Assembly (NCBI RefSeq): GCF_046297875.1
Contig: NZ_JBKBHD010000001.1
Location: 2,232,001-2,296,000 of the forward strand
Direction of reading: 5' to 3'
DNA from: Parvibaculum sp046297875
GTDB taxonomy: Bacteria > Pseudomonadota > Alphaproteobacteria > Parvibaculales > Parvibaculaceae
DNA length: 64,000 bases
A program made the position numbers and the translations under genes. Under the pieces are notes generated by a model, which saw only the letters and a program-made list of their open reading frames with translations, was not told where the DNA came from and searched no databases. This document shows positions 9,183 through 17,094 of this stretch, in pieces (within the stretch, counting starts at the first letter, position 1; each line of letters opens with the position of its first letter).

Positions 9183-9446
9183 GTGGGGTCCATCTTGAAT
9201 TCCGTCAACAACGTCTATGTCGAACTCTCGGTGGTGATTGGCAAGTCATCAATGCCGATCCATCAGCTTCTGAAGATGGGTCGCGGCGCGGTGATCGAGC
9301 TCGGCACAAAGCAGGACGAGGAAATCTGGGTGCTGGCCAACAATGTGCCGATCGCGCGGGGCGAGATTGTCGTGCAGGGCGAACGGGTTGCGGTCTCTAT
9401 CACATCCATTCTCTCGGCTTCCGAAGCGGCCAACACGCAGATTTAA
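9183..9446 (+). CDS. stand-alone FliN/SpoA-domain protein
   Basis: A small protein of 87 residues (GTG 9183) or 83 residues (TTG 9195) made of just one SpoA/FliN C-terminal domain. The match to FliN is clear: an N-terminal VNNVYVELSVVIGKSSMPI, then LLKMGRGAVIELG, IWVLANNVPIARGEIVVQGE and a final VSITSIL. FliN forms the lower part of the flagellar C-ring. No other flagellar gene is near; the neighbours are lipB and sulfate assimilation genes. There is no ATG start; GGGG before TTG 9195 is the better ribosome site. It may be the sole FliN, a second copy, or a SpoA domain used elsewhere. A terminator follows directly. Confidence 0.75.
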   Translation: MGSILNSVNNVYVELSVVIGKSSMPIHQLLKMGRGAVIELGTKQDEEIWVLANNVPIARGEIVVQGERVAVSITSILSASEAANTQI

Positions 9447-9469
9447 GCGCAGTTTCCTGCAACGAGTTG

Positions 9470-9492
9470 AAGGGGCCCAAGGGCCCTTTTTT
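9470..9492 (+). terminator. rho-independent terminator after the FliN-like gene
   Basis: Arms GGGCC (9473-9477) and GGCCC (9482-9486), extended outward by A-T pairs and one G-T pair, are followed by six T residues at 9487-9492. Confidence 0.8.
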
Positions 9493-9631
9493 GTTATATA
9501 CCACTACAAAAATGTGAAATATAATATTATACGGACGTGAGTTGAATTATAGGGCATAGTTGTTATCTCTAACGGGAATTGAGCGGCCGCGCGCGGCGGC
9601 GCCATTTCCAGGGTCAGCTTAGGAGGCGCCC
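9493..9631 (+). promoter_or_regulatory. AT-rich control region upstream of the siroheme/APS reductase genes
   Basis: This stretch is strikingly AT-rich for the window, and includes a TATAAT at 9520-9525, which may be a -10 element, although no good -35 is seen 17 bases before it. Further on there is a small inverted repeat GTTA-TCTC-TAAC. A strong TTAGGAGG ribosome site precedes the next start. A sulfur-responsive regulator site is possible but none was recognised. Confidence 0.35.
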
Positions 9632-10192
9632 ATGTTGCCGATCCTGCTCGATCTAGCCTCGCTGAAGGTGGTTCTGGTTGGCGAGGGAGAGGCGGCGGAG
9701 AAGCGGCTCGGGCTTCTCGACGAGGCAGGTGCGGCACGTCTCGAGGTCTATTCCTCGGCCCCGTCAGAGGCATTTGCAAGACAGGCAGGCAAGCGGCTCA
9801 AGGGTGCGCGTCCTGCCGACGCGGTTCTGACCGGCGCGCATATCGTGTTTCTGGCCGGACTGGGCGACCGCGAGAGCATTGAGCTTGCCGGCAAGGTGCG
9901 GGAAGCCGGGCGGCTCGTAAATACGGAGGATGTGAAGCCGCTTTGCGACTTTCACGTTCCCTCCATCGTGAGGCGCGGCGATCTGGTGATCTCCGTGTCG
10001 ACCGGCGGCAAATCGCCGGGCCTTGCGCGCCGGCTCCGGCGCCATCTTGAAGGCCTGTTCGGGCCCGAATGGGCGGGCCGTCTGGATGAAGTGGGGCGCC
10101 AGCGGCGGGTCTGGCGCTCGGAAGGACTGGAACTCGCCGAGATCGGCCGCAGGGTCGATGCCTATATCGAAGAGAAAGGCTGGCTTTCATGA
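9632..10192 (+). CDS. precorrin-2 dehydrogenase/sirohydrochlorin ferrochelatase-type protein (CysG N-terminal domain)
   Basis: A 186-residue protein resembling the N-terminal half of CysG and yeast Met8p, which oxidises precorrin-2 and inserts iron to make siroheme for sulfite reductase. The nucleotide-binding start is LKVVLVGEGEAAEKRLGLL, where GEGEAAEKR replaces the usual GGGxVAxRK. The second signature, VNTEDVKPLCDFHVPSIV followed by ISVSTGGKSPGLARRLRRHL, is well kept. The stop overlaps the cysH start by four bases, so the two are coupled. The methyltransferase half of CysG is not here and must be encoded elsewhere. Confidence 0.85.
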   Translation: MLPILLDLASLKVVLVGEGEAAEKRLGLLDEAGAARLEVYSSAPSEAFARQAGKRLKGARPADAVLTGAHIVFLAGLGDRESIELAGKVREAGRLVNTEDVKPLCDFHVPSIVRRGDLVISVSTGGKSPGLARRLRRHLEGLFGPEWAGRLDEVGRQRRVWRSEGLELAEIGRRVDAYIEEKGWLS

Positions 10193-11013
10193 CTGCTATC
10201 GACCTCAGGAAGCGCCCCGGAAAGGCGTCCATGGGCGAGGACCGAGCGGCCGTCATGGATTCCGCCACGGTGGTATCGCCCGCGTTGCAGCGTCTGCGCG
10301 CGGCCCACAAGGGGCTAGGCGGTATCGACCTGCTCCGGGCCACCATCAAGACCGAATTTCCCGGGAAGATTGCCGTCGTGTCGTCGTTCGGCGCGGAATC
10401 GGCCGTGCTGCTGCATATGGTGGCCCAGGTCGATCCCTCGACGCCCGTCATCTTTCTCAATACCGGCAAGCTCTTTGGCGAGACGCTGCGCTATCGCGAC
10501 CGGCTGCAGGAAAAGCTCGGCCTGACGGATATCCGGGCAATCGGGCCGCACCCTTCGGACCTCGCGGCGCGCGATCCTCATGGCGGGCTCTGGAACGCCG
10601 ATCCCGACGCCTGCTGCTTCATCCGCAAGGTGCTGCCTCTCGAACGCGCGCTTGCGGGGTTCGACGCCTCGATCACGGGCCGCAAGCGCTTCCAGACAAA
10701 TGCGCGCGCTGCCATGGAGTCCATCGAGGAAGAGAAGGTGCGGGGCACGGGCGAGCCCGGTACAGCCACCGGCACCCGGTTCAAGGTGAATCCTCTGGCC
10801 GACTGGGCCCAGGAAGACCTGGAAGCCTATCTCGATGAACACAAGCTTCCCCGCCATCCGCTGGTCAAGGACAACTACCTGTCGATCGGCTGCATGCCCT
10901 GCACGGAACGTGTGCCGGAGGGTGGCTCCTATCGCGACGGACGCTGGGTCGGCCGCGACAAGGACGAGTGCGGCATCCACTTGCCGAACAATATTGACGG
11001 TGACGGCATATAA
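10189..11013 (+). CDS. cysH: adenylyl-sulfate (APS) reductase, assimilatory, thioredoxin-dependent
   Basis: A 274-residue member of the PAPS/APS reductase family that reduces activated sulfate to sulfite. The nucleotide-binding segment is VVSSFGAESAVLLHMVA near residues 63-79. Two cysteine pairs, Cys142-Cys143 (DACCFIRK) and Cys235/Cys238 (GCMPCTE), mark the iron-sulfur form that uses APS directly, and the catalytic cysteine is Cys261 in ECGIH. E. coli-type PAPS reductases lack the two pairs. The first 30 residues are poorly conserved and the true start could be later. It is coupled to the siroheme gene upstream, giving both cofactor and substrate for sulfite reductase. Confidence 0.9.
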   Translation: MTAIDLRKRPGKASMGEDRAAVMDSATVVSPALQRLRAAHKGLGGIDLLRATIKTEFPGKIAVVSSFGAESAVLLHMVAQVDPSTPVIFLNTGKLFGETLRYRDRLQEKLGLTDIRAIGPHPSDLAARDPHGGLWNADPDACCFIRKVLPLERALAGFDASITGRKRFQTNARAAMESIEEEKVRGTGEPGTATGTRFKVNPLADWAQEDLEAYLDEHKLPRHPLVKDNYLSIGCMPCTERVPEGGSYRDGRWVGRDKDECGIHLPNNIDGDGI

Positions 11014-11085
11014 GGCGGGAATTCCGCCATTTGCCGCTTGAGCAAGCGACGCGGATTTGTTACATCCGCCCGGCTCACGAGACAT

Positions 11086-11172
11086 GCGGTCGTGGCGGAA
11101 TTGGTAGACGCGCAGCGTTGAGGTCGCTGTGGGGTAACTCCCGTGGAAGTTCGAGTCTTCTCGACCGCACCA
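11086..11172 (+). tRNA. tRNA-Leu (anticodon GAG)
   Basis: Acceptor arms GCGGTCG (11086-11092) and CGACCGC (11162-11168) pair perfectly, followed by discriminator A and an encoded CCA. The anticodon loop TTGAGGT gives GAG, reading CUC/CUU leucine codons. A long variable arm (TGGGGTAACTCCC) and the T-loop TTCGAGT confirm a class II leucine tRNA. Confidence 0.97.
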
Positions 11173-11194
11173 TCTCACCCCGGTTAAGGGGAAG

Positions 11195-11229
11195 GGTTCA
11201 TCCTTCATCGCAATGAACCGCCGTTTTTG
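11195..11229 (+). terminator. probable terminator after tRNA-Leu
   Basis: GGTTCAT (11195-11201) pairs with ATGAACC (11213-11219) across an 11-base loop, and GCCGTTTTT follows. It lies 22 bases after the tRNA. Confidence 0.6.
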
Positions 11230-11279
11230 CCCGGCCTGGCGCGCTTTTTGGTCCGGCCCGGCTGGCGGCCCCCTGCCAA

Positions 11280-12716
11280 ATGAAGCACACTCGCGGCGTT
11301 CGGAAACGCGATTCATCGGGAGTGGCGCCCTTGGCCGATCCGGCTCTTGCAGAAACCGGCGACGAGGTGGCGGAAGAAGCGCTTTCGCCGGGGTTCGTGC
11401 GCGCCGTCGTCGATGCCGTGGACCGGGCGGATGCCCACTCGGCACGAGAGTTGGTGTTGCCGTTGCGCCCGGCCGATCTCGCCGAACTTCTCGAATTGCT
11501 GCGGTCCGATGAGCGCCAGGTTCTCGTCGGAATGCTCGGTGAGGACCTCAATCCTGAGGTTCTGAGCGAGCTCGATGAAAGCGTCCGCGACCACGTGATC
11601 GAAATGCTCGATCCGAAGGATATCGCGGCTGCTCTCACCGAGATGGATTCGGACGATGCGGTCTATCTCCTCGAAGACATGGATGAGGACGAGCAGCGCC
11701 TTATCCTCGACCAGCTTCCGGCAAGCGACAGAGCCGCTCTCGAGCAATCGCTCGACTATCCCGAATATTCGGCCGGCCGTCTCATGCAGCGCGAGCTGGT
11801 TGCCGTGCCGCCGTTCTGGGATGTCGGCCAGACGATCGATCATCTGCGTGAGGCCGACGAGCTTCCCGAGGAATTCTATGAAATCTTCGTGGTCGACGCG
11901 GCTTACAAGCCGATAGGCACCGTGCCGCTGTCGCGCGTCATGCGGACGAAGCGGCCCGTGAAGATTTCCGAGATCATGGAAGGCGAACAGACGCTCATTC
12001 CGGTCGAAATGGACCAGGAAGAAGTAGCGCATCAGTTCGGCAAGTACGATCTGATCTCGGCGGCGGTGGTGGATGAGTCCGGGCGCCTCGTCGGCGTCAT
12101 CACGGTGGACGACATCGTCGAGGTTATCAGCGAGGAAGCGGCAGAAGATATCCGTCTGCTGGCGGGCGTAGGCGATGAATCGATTTCCGATACGGTTATG
12201 CAGACCTCGCGAAGCCGGATTCCCTGGCTCCTCGTAAATCTGGTCACAGCGGTCCTCGCTGCATCGGTAATCTCGCTGTTCGATGCGACCATCGAGCAGA
12301 TGGTTGCGCTTGCCGTTCTGATGCCGATCGTTGCCTCCATGGGCGGCAACGCCGGTACGCAGACCATGACCGTAACGGTACGTGCGCTGGCGACTCGCGA
12401 CCTGGTCAATTTCAATGTGAGCCGCACGATCATTCGAGAATTCTGGGTTGGTATTCTGAACGGCCTCTTCTTTGCCGTGCTGCTCGGGGTGCTGGTTGGA
12501 CTTGTTTTCGGCAATGAATGGCTCGGTATCGTCATTGCGAGCGCCATGCTGATCAATCTCGTCGTGGCAAGCCTCACCGGCATTCTTGTACCCTTGGGAC
12601 TCGAGAAGATGGGCGCCGATCCGGCTGTATCGTCGCCCGTATTCGTGACGACCACGACGGATGTCGTCGGCTTTTTTGCCTTTCTCGGTTTGGCCGCAGT
12701 CGTGTTGTTCTACTGA
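11280..12716 (+). CDS. mgtE: MgtE-type magnesium transporter
   Basis: A 478-residue MgtE. The N-terminal acidic helical domain (about residues 30-150) has ADLAELLELL, DPKDIAAALTEMDSDDAVYL and SAGRLMQRE; two CBS domains follow (about 155-275), and five membrane helices fill residues 300-478, with the conserved LMPIVASMGGNAGTQT pore segment. MgtE is a Mg2+ channel gated by intracellular Mg2+ through the N and CBS domains. The first 15 residues are not conserved: no good ribosome site precedes ATG 11280, and the in-frame GTG at 11322 is a plausible alternative. The kelch gene follows closely, probably in the same transcript. Confidence 0.93.
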   Translation: MKHTRGVRKRDSSGVAPLADPALAETGDEVAEEALSPGFVRAVVDAVDRADAHSARELVLPLRPADLAELLELLRSDERQVLVGMLGEDLNPEVLSELDESVRDHVIEMLDPKDIAAALTEMDSDDAVYLLEDMDEDEQRLILDQLPASDRAALEQSLDYPEYSAGRLMQRELVAVPPFWDVGQTIDHLREADELPEEFYEIFVVDAAYKPIGTVPLSRVMRTKRPVKISEIMEGEQTLIPVEMDQEEVAHQFGKYDLISAAVVDESGRLVGVITVDDIVEVISEEAAEDIRLLAGVGDESISDTVMQTSRSRIPWLLVNLVTAVLAASVISLFDATIEQMVALAVLMPIVASMGGNAGTQTMTVTVRALATRDLVNFNVSRTIIREFWVGILNGLFFAVLLGVLVGLVFGNEWLGIVIASAMLINLVVASLTGILVPLGLEKMGADPAVSSPVFVTTTTDVVGFFAFLGLAAVVLFY

Positions 12717-12740
12717 GTGCGGATGAGCGAGGGGAGTTCA

Positions 12741-13766
12741 ATGATGTCAGTACTTCGGAATGCAATCCGTTCGCTTTCCGCTCTTGCGTTGCTCGCTCCG
12801 GCAATCATTATTGCCCTGCCTGACTTCGCCGCGGCGGATGTCTGGCGCGAAGGCGCGCCAATGACTACGGGGCGGGCTTTCGCAGGTGGCGCACTGATCG
12901 GCTCTGAACTTTATGTTGTTGGCGGTGACAGTACGTCGGGTCCGCGCACGGACGCGGAAATCTACGATATTCGCGGTGACATATGGCGCGCTGCACCGTC
13001 GCTGCCGGCGGGTTTACTGCAATTCGGGATGGCGGAATTCGGCGGCCGAATCTATGTTGCGGGCGGCTATGAAGCGCTGCCTGCCGAGCGCCCGCAAATG
13101 GGTATCTTCAATGGCGCCGACGCACAGAGCGCCGCGAGCGAAGGCGATTCAGCCAAGGCCTGGGTCTATGATCCGCAGGTCGGTACATGGATCGGAATTG
13201 CCTCGATGCCCGCCGCCCGCGCGGGGCATGGATTTGTCGTGTCGGGCAGCAGGATTTACGCGCTGGGTGGCCGAGGCGAAGCGGCTTCGCGCGTCTGGAC
13301 CTATGATCCGGCTGCGAACAGCTGGCAACAGGTTGGCGAGCCAATGCCCGCTCCGCGCGTTGCTGCGGCGTATGTGGCTGCAAACGGGCGCATCTATGTG
13401 ATTGGCGGGTTGATTGAGGGCAATGCAACGGCGCGGGTCGACATTTTCGAGCCGACGACCGGACGCTGGCAGAGCGGGCCGGCACTGCCTTCGCCGCGTG
13501 CAGGCCATGTGGCGGCGGAAATGAATGGCCGCATCCATGTGACGGGTGGCGAGCAGCGGCGGCCCCCGCGCACCTATGGCGATCATTTCGTACTCGACGC
13601 GGGCAGTAATTCCTGGCGTCGTGCGGCTTCCATGCCGTCACCGCGTCACGGCGCGGTTGCGGCAGTGGCTGATGGCAAGCTGGTCGTGGTGGGCGGCAGC
13701 CCGGGCGCCGGGGTCTATACGGTTTTTACGGAATCCGACGTGGTTGATATTTATTCGGAAGAGTAG
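12741..13766 (+). CDS. exported kelch-repeat beta-propeller protein
   Basis: A 341-residue protein with an N-terminal signal peptide ending near DFAAA (about residue 33) and then five to six kelch blades, each with a double glycine and a later Tyr/Trp pair, for example ELYVVGGDST, RIYVAGGYEA, RIYALGGRGE, RIYVIGGLIE and KLVVVGGSPG. Kelch propellers usually bind sugars or proteins. ATG 12741 was chosen because GAGGGGAG (12729-12736) precedes it; in-frame starts at 12717 and 12723 lack one. It begins 24 bases after mgtE. Ligand unknown. Confidence 0.85.
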   Translation: MMSVLRNAIRSLSALALLAPAIIIALPDFAAADVWREGAPMTTGRAFAGGALIGSELYVVGGDSTSGPRTDAEIYDIRGDIWRAAPSLPAGLLQFGMAEFGGRIYVAGGYEALPAERPQMGIFNGADAQSAASEGDSAKAWVYDPQVGTWIGIASMPAARAGHGFVVSGSRIYALGGRGEAASRVWTYDPAANSWQQVGEPMPAPRVAAAYVAANGRIYVIGGLIEGNATARVDIFEPTTGRWQSGPALPSPRAGHVAAEMNGRIHVTGGEQRRPPRTYGDHFVLDAGSNSWRRAASMPSPRHGAVAAVADGKLVVVGGSPGAGVYTVFTESDVVDIYSEE

Positions 13767-13768
13767 TC

Positions 13769-13799
13769 TCCGTCCTATCCCGATCGGGATAAAGACGGA
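13769..13799. promoter_or_regulatory. perfect palindrome between the kelch gene and ivd
   Basis: The centre TATCCCGATCGGGATA (13776-13791) is a perfect 16-base palindrome, flanked by TCCGTC (13769-13774) and GACGGA (13794-13799), which pair with each other. No T run follows on the plus strand. It starts within three bases of the kelch stop and lies 48 bases before ivd. It may be an operator for the leucine-degradation genes or a 3'-end hairpin of the kelch transcript. Confidence 0.5.
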
Positions 13800-13846
13800 A
13801 AACGAAGGGCGCGGCAAAGTCGCCCGGCAAATAAAAGGAAACAGGC

Positions 13847-15019
13847 ATGCGCGCGAACGACTATCCTTCTCTCGATTTCGATCTTGGCGAAACCGCCGAC
13901 ATGATCCGCGATACGGTGCGCGCTTTCACAGCAGACAAGATTGCGCCGCGCGCAGCCGAGATCGATCGTACGAACGAATTTCCGCGCGATCTCTGGCCGC
14001 AGCTTGGCGAACTTGGCCTGCTCGGCATTACTGTCGAGGAAGAATTCGGCGGCGCAGGGCTTGGCTATCTCGAACACGTCGTCGCGATGGAGGAGATCAG
14101 CCGCGGTTCGGCGAGCGTCGGACTTTCCTATGGTGCTCATTCCAATCTCTGCGTGAATCAGCTTCGCCGCTGGGGGACGGACGCACAGAAGCACAAATAT
14201 CTGCCGAAACTCATCTCCGGCGAGCATGTCGGCGCGCTTGCCATGTCGGAACCGGGCGCAGGCTCGGACGTCGTTTCGATGCGGCTCAAGGCGGAGAAGA
14301 AGGGCGACCGCTATGTGCTCAACGGCAACAAGATGTGGATCACCAACGGGCCAGACGCCGAGACGCTGATCGTCTATGCCAAGACCGATCCCAATGCCGG
14401 TCCGAAGGGCATAACGCCGTTTCTGATCGAGAAGGGCATGAAGGGTTTTCGTCCGGCGCAGAAGCTCGACAAGCTCGGCATGCGCGGCTCGAACACGGCG
14501 GAACTTGTGTTTGAGGATTGCGAGGTGCCGGAGGAGAATATTCTCGGCAAGGTGAATGAGGGCGTGCGCGTTCTCATGTCGGGTCTCGACTATGAGCGCG
14601 CGGTACTTGCCGCAGGGCCACTCGGCATCATGCAAGCCTGCATGGACGCGGTGGTGCCCTATGTTCACGAGCGCAAGCAGTTCGGAGAGCCCATCGGCAC
14701 GTTCCAGCTCATGCAGGGCAAGCTTGCCGACATGTACTCAACCATGAATGCCTGCCGCGCTTATGCGTATGCCGTGGCGAAAGCCTGCGACCGCGGGCAG
14801 ACGACGCGCAAGGATGCAGCGGGCGCAATCCTCTATGCCGCCGAAAAGGCGACATGGATGGCGCTCGAGGCAATCCAGACGCTGGGCGGCAATGGCTATA
14901 TCAACGATTACGCGACAGGTCGCCTGCTGCGCGATGCGAAGCTCTATGAGATCGGTGCAGGCACGAGCGAAATCCGCCGCATGCTGATTGGCCGCGAGCT
15001 TTTCAACGAGACGGCGTGA
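13847..15019 (+). CDS. ivd: isovaleryl-CoA dehydrogenase
   Basis: A 390-residue acyl-CoA dehydrogenase for the third step of leucine degradation, isovaleryl-CoA to 3-methylcrotonyl-CoA, with FAD. ALAMSEPGAGSDV and WITNGPDAETLIVYAKT are the family FAD/substrate segments. The catalytic base is Glu250 in SGLDYERAVLAAGPLG, the position used by isovaleryl-CoA dehydrogenases, while the usual C-terminal glutamate is absent (YEIGAGTSEIRR). This pattern separates it from short-chain and medium-chain enzymes. An AAAGGAAA ribosome site precedes ATG 13847. The mcc genes 4 kb downstream supply the next step. Confidence 0.93.
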   Translation: MRANDYPSLDFDLGETADMIRDTVRAFTADKIAPRAAEIDRTNEFPRDLWPQLGELGLLGITVEEEFGGAGLGYLEHVVAMEEISRGSASVGLSYGAHSNLCVNQLRRWGTDAQKHKYLPKLISGEHVGALAMSEPGAGSDVVSMRLKAEKKGDRYVLNGNKMWITNGPDAETLIVYAKTDPNAGPKGITPFLIEKGMKGFRPAQKLDKLGMRGSNTAELVFEDCEVPEENILGKVNEGVRVLMSGLDYERAVLAAGPLGIMQACMDAVVPYVHERKQFGEPIGTFQLMQGKLADMYSTMNACRAYAYAVAKACDRGQTTRKDAAGAILYAAEKATWMALEAIQTLGGNGYINDYATGRLLRDAKLYEIGAGTSEIRRMLIGRELFNETA

Positions 15020-16098
15020 TGACAGGCATATACCGGCTGCTCGGCGGACCCGGCTCTCCTTATTCGCACAAGCTGCGGGCCGTGCTGCGCTACCGGCATC
15101 TGCCGCATCGATGGATCGTGCCGCTTGGCGCCTTTCGCGGAAGCGGGGCGATGGGCGAGGGAACGGAGATCGCCGGTGCGGGCAAGCGGCAGGTGCCGGT
15201 GATCCAGTTTCCCGAAGGCAGCTATCATTCGGACTCGACGCCGATCATCGATGAATTGGAAAAGCGGCATCCGGATGTCCGCTCCGTCGTGCCTGAGGAT
15301 GCGGGCATCGCTTTCCTTGCGCGCGTGATCGAGGAGGCATCCGACGAGTGGCTGCCGCTGCCGATGTTCGACTATCGCTGGAACGAAGAGGCGGATCGTA
15401 TCTTCTGTCCGCGCAGGCAGATGGCAGGCTGGCTCGGTGCCGTGCCGGAAGCGGAGCTTGGCGATGCCGCCGCAGCCTTTCTTTCCCGCCAGGAGACGTT
15501 GCGCGAGTTTCTGGGTGGTACGGCTGAGAACAGACCGCTGCTGCAATCGACCTATGACGAGTTGCTTGGCTTCATGGAGGCGCAGATGGCGGAGGGACTT
15601 TTCCTCTTCGGCTCGCGGCCTTCCATTGCCGATTTTGGCCTCTACGGGCAGTTGAGCCAATATGCCGTCGATCCGACGACGTCGAACCTGATGAAGCGGA
15701 AAGCCGTGCGCCTGTTTCAGTGGGTGCAGCTCATGGATGACGCATCCGGTGTCGATGGTGAGTGGAACGCTCCCGATGCGCCGCTCTCCACCGGCGCGAA
15801 GGGCATGCTGAAACTTGCGGGCGAGGTGGCGTTGCCGATGCTGCAGGCGGCGGTGGATGCTCACCTTGCAGGCAAGGATTTCAAGCCGATGGTGGCCGAT
15901 ATCCGCGGTCATGGCTTCAAGACGCTGGCGCGGCCCTATCAGGCGCACACATTGCTCTGGCTGAAACAAGCCTATGTCTCACTCGACGCTACCACGCGGA
16001 CCCGGATCGATCCGGCACTCGCGGAGAGCGGCTGCCTTCGCTGGCTCTCCTTCAATGAAGGTGAGCGCGAGAAGACACCGCCCTACGCGATGGCATGA
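15019..16098 (+). CDS. glutathione S-transferase-family protein
   Basis: A 359-residue protein, longer than a typical 200-230-residue GST. The N-terminal thioredoxin-like domain has LLGGPGSPYSHKLRAVLRY and the cis-proline segment KRQVPVIQF followed by SDSTPIIDELE. The helical C-terminal domain has LFGSRPSIADFGLYGQLSQY, the usual GST N-capping motif region. The last 110 or so residues are an extra helical part. The ATG overlaps the ivd stop by one base (TGATG), so it is coupled to isovaleryl-CoA dehydrogenase. No function is known; detoxification or isomerase activity would be speculation. Confidence 0.75.
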   Translation: MTGIYRLLGGPGSPYSHKLRAVLRYRHLPHRWIVPLGAFRGSGAMGEGTEIAGAGKRQVPVIQFPEGSYHSDSTPIIDELEKRHPDVRSVVPEDAGIAFLARVIEEASDEWLPLPMFDYRWNEEADRIFCPRRQMAGWLGAVPEAELGDAAAAFLSRQETLREFLGGTAENRPLLQSTYDELLGFMEAQMAEGLFLFGSRPSIADFGLYGQLSQYAVDPTTSNLMKRKAVRLFQWVQLMDDASGVDGEWNAPDAPLSTGAKGMLKLAGEVALPMLQAAVDAHLAGKDFKPMVADIRGHGFKTLARPYQAHTLLWLKQAYVSLDATTRTRIDPALAESGCLRWLSFNEGEREKTPPYAMA

Positions 16099-16102
16099 GG
16101 CA

Positions 16103-16993
16103 CTACTTCATCAGCTTCAATGCGCGGAAGCTCATCGGGGCAAGCCCCGTCATGTAGAAGCCGAGGATCGCCGCACCGCCATAGGCAACGGTCGCGCGGT
16201 CGAGGCCGATGGCCGGGCCGCCCGTCTCGATGACCCAGCGGATGCCGAGCAGCACGGCGATGCCGCCGACTGCCATCACAATCTGCCTCCAGGCTTCGGC
16301 GCGCGGGCCGCGTTCGGGCGCGAGGCGATAGTCGAGCGTCTGCCCTGCGACCCAGCCGAAGAGCAGAAACAGTACGGCGACATGACCGAAAAAGCTCGAT
16401 CCGGCAGCGCCTTCCGGCGGCCAGATGACCCAGAGTGCAGGTACGAGGGCGAGGATCACTGCGAGGTGGACCCAGACCGGCAGGCGGCGCCACCAATCGA
16501 AGCCCGGACCGAGCAGCAGCATGAAGAGGCCGATGCTTGCGAGGCCAAAGGCGATACCGGTGAGAATATCGTCGACATCATGGACACCCAGATAGAGGCG
16601 GCTGAAGCAGATGCCTGCGGCAATGAAAATGGCGGCGGCCCAAGCCCAGTTCTTTCTGATTTCATAGGCGAGCCAAAGCCACATGGCGACGGCGATCTGG
16701 GCGTGGCCGGAGGGGCGGCCGGGCGAACCGTCGATGCGGCCATCGAGCCAATATTTCGGGTCGGGCCGGGCGTCCTGCCAGAAATCCTTGAACCAGCCAT
16801 TCACAACCGCCGAGATGGCGATGAGGACCGCAAGGCGCGTGAAGACGGCCCTGTCCCAGAGCCAGTAGCCGATGGGCAGGAAAATCAGAAAAAACGTGGT
16901 GTAGCCAAGGGCCGTAAAGCCATCGGCGATGGGTGTTGCCCAATCGCTGCGGAGCGGCAAAACCCAATCCATGCTGTGCAGGAAATCTTCCAA
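16103..16993 (-). CDS. PAP2-family membrane phosphatase
   Basis: A 296-residue integral membrane phosphatase. The three phosphatase motifs are KDFWQDARP (residues 69-77), PSGH (94-97) and SRLYLGVHDVDD (131-142), with histidines 97 and 138 as acid and nucleophile. Several membrane segments surround them, with additional ones after residue 145. Family members dephosphorylate phosphatidate, undecaprenyl diphosphate or similar lipids. It is convergent with the GST-like gene (4 bases apart) and divergent from the thiolase gene. Confidence 0.88.
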   Translation of the reverse strand: MEDFLHSMDWVLPLRSDWATPIADGFTALGYTTFFLIFLPIGYWLWDRAVFTRLAVLIAISAVVNGWFKDFWQDARPDPKYWLDGRIDGSPGRPSGHAQIAVAMWLWLAYEIRKNWAWAAAIFIAAGICFSRLYLGVHDVDDILTGIAFGLASIGLFMLLLGPGFDWWRRLPVWVHLAVILALVPALWVIWPPEGAAGSSFFGHVAVLFLLFGWVAGQTLDYRLAPERGPRAEAWRQIVMAVGGIAVLLGIRWVIETGGPAIGLDRATVAYGGAAILGFYMTGLAPMSFRALKLMK

Positions 16994-17094
16994 GGCAATA
17001 CTCCCCCAAGTGGCTTTGGCAGCCTGTTTTTCTGGGATAGGGTTTGCCCCGAATCCCGGCCCTTGCGGCCAAGTCTAACCGCGGAATCCGTCTC

